The position numbers and the translations under genes were made by a program. A stretch of DNA of 10,445 nt from JAYPHU01 sp038127535 (lineage in GTDB: Bacteria; Pseudomonadota; Alphaproteobacteria; Rhodospirillales; UBA2165). This document shows, in pieces, positions 7,093 through 10,445 of the stretch (within the stretch, counting starts at the first letter, position 1; every line of letters starts with the position of its first letter). The stretch spans positions 1 through 10,445 of the forward strand of contig JAYPHU010000059.1 in assembly GCA_038127535.1 (NCBI GenBank), given 5' to 3'. The notes below the pieces were generated by a model. It was given only the letters and a program-made list of their open reading frames with translations, made no database searches and was not told the DNA's origin.

Positions 7093-7177
7093 GCCGCGGT
7101 CCGACCCAAGGGTGCTTGCAGGACCATCCTTCCTTCGGCCATAGTTGGCCCATGAAAATTCGCCGGACTATCTACAC

Positions 7178-8170
7178 GTGAGCCGGATCGGCGTCATCGG
7201 GGCGGGGGCCTGGGGCACGGCGCTGGCGGTGGCCGTCCGGCGCGCCGGCAGTGACGTGATTATTCAGGCTCACGAAGACGACACCGTCGCAGCGATCAAA
7301 AAAACTCATGTGAATGAAACCTTCCTGCCCGGCTACGAACTGGACCCGGAGATCAAGGTGACCAGGAAACTGGCTGAGGCGACAGACGCTGATGCGGTTC
7401 TTTTGGCCGCGCCGGCTCAGCATCTGAGAGCCGTGTGTGCCGAGGCCGCATCGTCCTGGGCCGAACACGTGCCGGCGATTATCTGTTCCAAAGGCATCGA
7501 AGAGAAAAGCTGCGCCTTGATGAGCGAGGTGGTGGGGGAGGTGCTGCCGCGCCGGCCCATTGCCGTTTTGTCCGGCCCGACCTTCGCCATCGAGGTAGCG
7601 CGGGATCTACCCACGGCGGTGACCCTGGCCTGCCGGGACGAAGTAGTCGGCAAGGTGCTGATGGAAACCCTGAGTTCCCGGCGGTTTCGGATTTACCGCT
7701 CGACCGATGTTGTCGGGGCGCAGATCGGCGGTGCAGTGAAGAACGTGCTGGCCATCGCCTGCGGCATCGTCGAGGGCCGTAAGCTCGGTGACAATACCCG
7801 CGCCGCCTTGGTGACCCGGGGTCTCGCCGAAATTACCCGGCTCGGCATGGCCAAAGGGGCGACGGCGGAGACGCTGGCGGGTCTGAGCGGGCTTGGCGAT
7901 CTGACATTGACCTGTAATGCCATGCAGTCCCGCAATTTTTCACTGGGTGTCGCACTCGGCGAAGGGAAAAGTCTGGAAGAGACCATGGGTGGGCGCAAAT
8001 CCGTGGCGGAGGGCGTGTTTACCGCGTCATCGGTTAGCGAATTAGCCCGCCGGATGAATGTGGAGTTGCCGATTTGCGCGGCCGTGGATGCCGTGATAAA
8101 TCACGGCGCGGACATCGACACGGCCATAGCCGGGCTGTTATCCAGGCCGTTGAAGGCTGAAACCGCCTAA
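7178..8170 (+). CDS. gpsA: NAD(P)-dependent glycerol-3-phosphate dehydrogenase
   Basis: 330 residues. It reduces dihydroxyacetone phosphate to sn-glycerol-3-phosphate for phospholipid synthesis; cytoplasmic. The Rossmann motif GVIGAGAWGTALA is at 5-17, followed by LAAPAQ, SKGIE and VLSGPTFAIEVA. The catalytic lysine is K188 in GGAVKNVLA, and the C-terminal domain has LSGLGDLTLTC and QSRN. I place the start at GTG 7178, giving MSRIGVIGAG, because the family begins just before the Rossmann strand. The frame is open back to a TTG at 7145, which would add 11 residues that do not look conserved. Neither start has a good Shine-Dalgarno. A nine-codon reading frame in another register (ATG 7152) ends with a TGA that overlaps this GTG. 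The 85-base gap after tsaD contains only a weak promoter-like TTGCAG/CATAGT pair (7116-7145). Confidence 0.95.
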   Translation: MSRIGVIGAGAWGTALAVAVRRAGSDVIIQAHEDDTVAAIKKTHVNETFLPGYELDPEIKVTRKLAEATDADAVLLAAPAQHLRAVCAEAASSWAEHVPAIICSKGIEEKSCALMSEVVGEVLPRRPIAVLSGPTFAIEVARDLPTAVTLACRDEVVGKVLMETLSSRRFRIYRSTDVVGAQIGGAVKNVLAIACGIVEGRKLGDNTRAALVTRGLAEITRLGMAKGATAETLAGLSGLGDLTLTCNAMQSRNFSLGVALGEGKSLEETMGGRKSVAEGVFTASSVSELARRMNVELPICAAVDAVINHGADIDTAIAGLLSRPLKAETA

Positions 8171-8203
8171 GATTCTGTTCCATGACGACAAAGAGAAACA
8201 GCA

Positions 8204-8491
8204 GTGCTCTACTTTATCTATCGCATGGATAAACCAAATTCCGCAGAGCTACGGGAAGCAACCCGGCCGGATCATCTGGAATGGGCCAAGACTCTCGGTG
8301 ACCGGCTGCGCTATGCCGGGCCGACGCTGGATGAAGAGTCCGGCGCCATGATCGGCAGTGTCTGGGTGTTGGAAGCCGACAGCCGGGACGAGGCCGCCCG
8401 GATAACCCAGAGCGATCCGTATGAGAAGGCGGCCCTTTTTGAGAGTAAAACGGTCCAGGCCTTCATGCAGGTCGTCCCCTGGGATGAATAG
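8204..8491 (+). CDS. YciI-like protein
   Basis: 95 residues, the usual size for the YciI/DGPF-related superfamily of small alpha-beta-barrel proteins. Marks are the opening strand MLYFIYRMDKP, the RPDHLEW motif (21-27) with the conserved His24, a central AGPTLDEESGAMIGSVWVLEA block and DPYEKAALFE (71-80). Members are small cytoplasmic dimers. Some are proposed hydrolases or lyases acting through the His and an Asp, but the natural substrate of this subgroup is unknown to me. The start is GTG 8204, giving the family N-terminus directly; only a weak GAG-type Shine-Dalgarno precedes it. It lies 33 bases after gpsA and 32 before the EVE gene, so it is probably cotranscribed. Confidence 0.87.
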   Translation: MLYFIYRMDKPNSAELREATRPDHLEWAKTLGDRLRYAGPTLDEESGAMIGSVWVLEADSRDEAARITQSDPYEKAALFESKTVQAFMQVVPWDE

Positions 8492-8523
8492 AACAAAAGA
8501 TTGAGAGATACAGCGAGGTAGGC

Positions 8524-8937
8524 ATGGCGTATTGGCTGATCAAATCCGAACCCGGTGCATGGTCCTGGGAAGATCACTTGAAGAAGGGTGTCGAGCACTG
8601 GGACGGCATCCGCAACTACCAGGCCAATAACAATATGAAAGAGATGAAGATCGGCGATAAGGCGTTCTTCTATCATTCAGTGGATGAAAAGCGAATCGTC
8701 GGCGTCGTCGAGGTGGTCAAGGAACATTATCCGGATCATACGGACGAGTCCGGCCGGTTCGGCATGGTGGACTTCAAGGCGCTGTATCCGGTGAAGACCC
8801 CGGTTACTCTGGCGGAGATCAAGGCGGATGAGCGGCTGCAGGACCTTTTTCTGGTGCGCCACACGCGTCTGTCGGTCGGCCCGGTTTCCGCTAAGCACTG
8901 GAAAATTCTCTGTAAGATGACCGGCGTACCCGCCTAA
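8524..8937 (+). CDS. EVE-domain protein
   Basis: 137 residues, a single stand-alone EVE domain of the PUA-like fold, related to the eukaryotic thymocyte nuclear protein 1. Marks are MAYWLIKSEP (1-10), HWDGIRNYQANNNM (25-38), GDKAFFYHS (44-52), GVVEVVKEHYPD (60-71) and VDFKALYPV (82-90). EVE domains bind modified bases in DNA or RNA through an aromatic pocket. For the bacterial stand-alone form the ligand is not established. GAGG (8515-8518) lies five bases before the ATG and supports this start. No helicase, nuclease or restriction partner is encoded nearby, so a role in modification-dependent restriction is not supported. The neighbourhood, with tsaD upstream, hints instead at RNA modification, as inference only. 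Confidence 0.93.
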   Translation: MAYWLIKSEPGAWSWEDHLKKGVEHWDGIRNYQANNNMKEMKIGDKAFFYHSVDEKRIVGVVEVVKEHYPDHTDESGRFGMVDFKALYPVKTPVTLAEIKADERLQDLFLVRHTRLSVGPVSAKHWKILCKMTGVPA

Positions 8938-8964
8938 GCTGGCAGCGCCGACGAGTCTGAGACG

Positions 8965-9483
8965 ATGATCTTTGCCTGGCTGAAAAAGACCTTGGACGAA
9001 CAGGCGCGCACCGCCAATCACAAAGAACTCACCAAGTTCATTGATGGATTGCGCACCATGACCGACGAGGACATGGGCGTGGTGCTTGCCGTCAGCACGG
9101 TGTTGCGGGTCAATATGGAGGACCAGGGATTTCTGCCCGAGGGCCTCTATGACGAAGGCGAACTCCCCACCGCCCAGGAAATGGCGCGCTATCAGGTGGA
9201 GCTCAATAAACTGGTGCGCCAGTTCCACCGCAAGCGTATGCATACGGACGGTCTCGGCGTATTGGTGATCTCCTATTCGCTAAGATGCCTCAACGTCGCG
9301 GACCTGCGCGATTATGGCCGGGACATGTGGGCGACCTTGGTCCGCGGCTTTCCCCACACGGAGGAAACACTCCGGATCGGACAGGAAAGCAAAGGCGAAG
9401 ACTTCCCGGAAGAGGTCTGGACCGAGTGGAAAAAAATCCCCGCCGGGCTGGAGCCGTCGCCCATCGAAGGAGAGGGGACGTGA
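8965..9483 (+). CDS. Protein of unknown function
   Basis: 172 residues; I do not recognise the family. It is soluble and mostly helical by composition, with an amphipathic N-terminus (MIFAWLKKTLDEQARTANHK), an acidic middle (MEDQGFLPEGLYDEGELPT) and a moderately hydrophobic stretch GLGVLVISYSLRCLNVADL (96-114). It has a single cysteine (C108), no signal peptide, no clear membrane span and no catalytic motif that I can see. The C-terminus EPSPIEGEGT looks like low-complexity read-through of the GAAGGAGAGG sequence that serves the next gene. Start ATG 8965 has a poor Shine-Dalgarno. Base composition and codon use match the neighbours, and the frame is kept for the full length, so it is probably a real gene. 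It overlaps the Rieske gene by four bases, so the two products are probably made together. Confidence 0.75.
   Translation: MIFAWLKKTLDEQARTANHKELTKFIDGLRTMTDEDMGVVLAVSTVLRVNMEDQGFLPEGLYDEGELPTAQEMARYQVELNKLVRQFHRKRMHTDGLGVLVISYSLRCLNVADLRDYGRDMWATLVRGFPHTEETLRIGQESKGEDFPEEVWTEWKKIPAGLEPSPIEGEGT
9467..9482 (+). promoter_or_regulatory. Shine-Dalgarno and GTG start of the Rieske gene, inside the preceding gene
   Basis: AAGGAG (9467-9472) stands seven bases before GTG 9480. That GTG overlaps the TGA of the 172-residue gene as GTGA, the classic layout for coupled translation. It rules out the longer open frame that begins at 9285. Confidence 0.75.
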
Positions 9484-9818
9484 GCGGCGCGGCCGAGAAA
9501 CTCTGCGACCTGGCGGAGATCGAGGATCCGGGCAGCGCCGGCTTCACCATCGAGCGCGACGGCAAAAAACAGATGATCATGGTCATCCACCGTCAAGGCG
9601 AGGCCTCTGCCTATGTAAATTCCTGCCCGCATATTGGTGCGCCGTTGGATTTCAAGCCGGGACAATTTCTGTCGTCGGACAAAAAGTTGATCATGTGTTC
9701 GACCCATGGGGCGCTGTTTCAGATCGTCGACGGGCTGTGCATCTTCGGACCGTGCCAGAAGGCGTCCTTGAAGTCCGTGCCGATTGAGGTCGTGGACGGG
9801 GAGGTCCGCCTAGCATAA
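9480..9818 (+). CDS. Small Rieske [2Fe-2S] ferredoxin-like protein
   Basis: 112 residues, a single Rieske domain. The cluster ligands are visible as CPHIGAPL (Cys49, His51) and CSTHGALF (Cys73, His76). The usual following segment GLCIFGPCQKASLKSVPIEV (85-104) is also present. There is no signal peptide, membrane anchor or attached oxygenase domain, so it is likely a cytoplasmic electron-transfer partner or redox protein similar to NirD-like and dioxygenase ferredoxins. No oxygenase or reductase is encoded next to it, so its partner is unknown. The start is GTG 9480 because of the strong Shine-Dalgarno and the four-base overlap with the preceding gene. Confidence 0.93.
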   Translation: MSGAAEKLCDLAEIEDPGSAGFTIERDGKKQMIMVIHRQGEASAYVNSCPHIGAPLDFKPGQFLSSDKKLIMCSTHGALFQIVDGLCIFGPCQKASLKSVPIEVVDGEVRLA

Positions 9819-9831
9819 GCCGCGCCGCCTC

Positions 9832-9859
9832 TTGTTTTCCGTTCCGGTCTCGCGATAAT
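9832..9859 (+). promoter_or_regulatory. Candidate sigma70-type promoter for acs
   Basis: TTGTTT (9832-9837), a 16-base spacer and GATAAT (9854-9859) give the best-looking promoter in the window. It lies in the 77-base gap between the Rieske gene and acs. Transcription would start near 9866, leaving a leader of about 30 bases. No hairpin-plus-T-run terminator is seen after the Rieske gene, so read-through into acs is also possible. Confidence 0.5.
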
Positions 9860-9864
9860 ACCGG
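9844..9864. repeat. Inverted repeat CCGGT-N11-ACCGG around the acs -10
   Basis: CCGGT (9844-9848) and ACCGG (9860-9864) flank the -10 hexamer. With one bulged base the symmetry extends to GTT...AAC. Its position would let a dimeric regulator block or alter promoter opening. The regulator is not identifiable from the sequence. Confidence 0.35.
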
Positions 9865-9895
9865 TAACAGAATTCAGGGAGGTTCAAGGCCAGCC

Positions 9896-10445
9896 ATGTC
9901 AGATAATCAGCTCTTTCCCGTTCCCGACGCCGTCGCCAAAAGCGCGTGGGTCGATAACGATAAATATCTGAAAATGTATCAGGCGTCCGTGGACGATCCG
10001 GAGGCGTTCTGGGCCGAACACGGCAAGCGCGTCGATTGGATTAAGCCGTTCACCCAGGTGAAGGACGTGGACTATACCGGCGATGTCCGCATCCGCTGGT
10101 TCCATGACGGCACCCTGAATGTCAGCGCCAACTGCCTGGACCGCCATCTCGCCACCAAGGGCGATCAGACCGCGATCATCTGGGAAGGCGACAACCCGAA
10201 CGATTCCAAGACCATCACGTATAAGGATCTGCATGAGCAGGTCTGCCGTATGGCTAACGCCATGAAGGCGCGGGGCATTAAGAAAGGCGACGTGGTCACC
10301 GTTTACATGCCGATGATTCCGGAAGCCGCCGTCGCCATGCTGGCCTGCACCCGCATCGGCGCCATTCACTCCGTGGTGTTCGGCGGGTTTTCCCCCGAAG
10401 CTTTGGCCGGGCGGATTCAGGACTGTGATTCCAACTGTGTGATCA
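9896..10445 (+). CDS. acs: Acetyl-CoA synthetase, 5' part (cut by window edge)
   Basis: The frame from ATG 9896 is open to the right edge, 183 codons of a family of about 650. Acs converts acetate, ATP and CoA to acetyl-CoA via acetyl-AMP; cytoplasmic. The N-terminal acetyl-CoA synthetase region is clear: YLKMYQASVDDPEAFWAEHG, then FHDGTLNVSANCLDRHL, TAIIWEGDNP, ITYKDLHEQV, VVTVYMPMIPEAAVAMLACT and RIGAIHSVVFGGFSPEALAGRI, all close to the Acs consensus. The ATP-binding loop and the regulatory C-terminal lysine lie beyond the window. AAGG (9886-9889) is six bases before the ATG, and a longer AGGGAGG (9876-9882) lies 13 bases before it. A promoter precedes it, so acs probably forms its own unit. 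Confidence 0.96.
   Translation, partial: MSDNQLFPVPDAVAKSAWVDNDKYLKMYQASVDDPEAFWAEHGKRVDWIKPFTQVKDVDYTGDVRIRWFHDGTLNVSANCLDRHLATKGDQTAIIWEGDNPNDSKTITYKDLHEQVCRMANAMKARGIKKGDVVTVYMPMIPEAAVAMLACTRIGAIHSVVFGGFSPEALAGRIQDCDSNCVI

Noticed and set aside
8175..8201. CTGTT...AACAG pair between gpsA and the YciI-like gene
   Set aside because: Five pairs with a 17-base loop and no T-run; within chance expectation.
8677..9243. Minus-strand open frame of 188 codons opposite the EVE and unknown genes
   Set aside because: It spans two plus-strand genes and their gap and has no domain; a codon-bias mirror.
9285..9479. N-terminal extension of the Rieske protein by 65 residues
   Set aside because: It reads the preceding gene in another frame and is rich in R, P and G. 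GTG 9480 has a strong Shine-Dalgarno and a four-base overlap.
9899..10369. Minus-strand open frame opposite acs
   Set aside because: acs is unmistakable on the plus strand; the antisense frame has no family features.
1..10445. Mobile element, defence island or CRISPR in the window
   Set aside because: No transposase, integrase, direct-repeat array or toxin-antitoxin pair is visible. The EVE protein is not next to nuclease or helicase genes. All genes have similar composition and are housekeeping in nature.

Overview
The window looks like chromosomal DNA of an alphaproteobacterium, probably in or near the Rhodospirillales-like lineages. The evidence is a GC-rich coding style, a heme-synthesis operon that carries a mitofilin/Mic60-type membrane protein beside hemY, and the opposed arrangement of hemC against tsaD-gpsA followed by YciI-like and EVE genes. 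This placement is inferred from gene content and order. Nothing suggests a plasmid, phage or transposon: there is no integrase, transposase, IS end or CRISPR array, and the genes are tightly packed housekeeping genes.

Left part (1-5895, all minus strand). A complete tRNA-Thr(CGU) lies at the edge. Reading in the direction of transcription, from right to left, the next block is hemC (hydroxymethylbilane synthase), a hemD-Mic60 fusion (uroporphyrinogen-III synthase joined to a one-pass membrane coiled-coil mitofilin protein), hemY (two membrane segments, TPR-like region, C-terminal four-cysteine ribbon), and a TPR protein with a glycosyltransferase-like C-terminal half. Gaps between these genes are 4, 6 and 20 bases, so they are probably one transcript. 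HemC and HemD catalyse consecutive steps from porphobilinogen to uroporphyrinogen III. Mic60 and HemY would sit in the inner membrane and link heme synthesis to membrane organisation.

Middle (5896-6036). A short divergent promoter region separates hemC from tsaD. It contains a palindromic -10-like GGTATACC and a small inverted repeat that may cover the hemC ribosome-binding site.

Right part (6037-9818, all plus strand). tsaD (tRNA t6A37 synthesis), gpsA (glycerol-3-phosphate dehydrogenase), a YciI-like protein, an EVE-domain protein, an unrecognised 172-residue protein and a small Rieske [2Fe-2S] protein follow one another. The last two overlap by four bases (GTGA). A fresh promoter then precedes the 5' part of acs (acetyl-CoA synthetase), which runs off the right edge.

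Most of the window is ordinary housekeeping DNA. The item most worth a second look is the in-frame hemD-Mic60 fusion. It keeps a well-placed Shine-Dalgarno sequence and ATG at the domain junction, so one gene may make both a fused and a free Mic60 protein.
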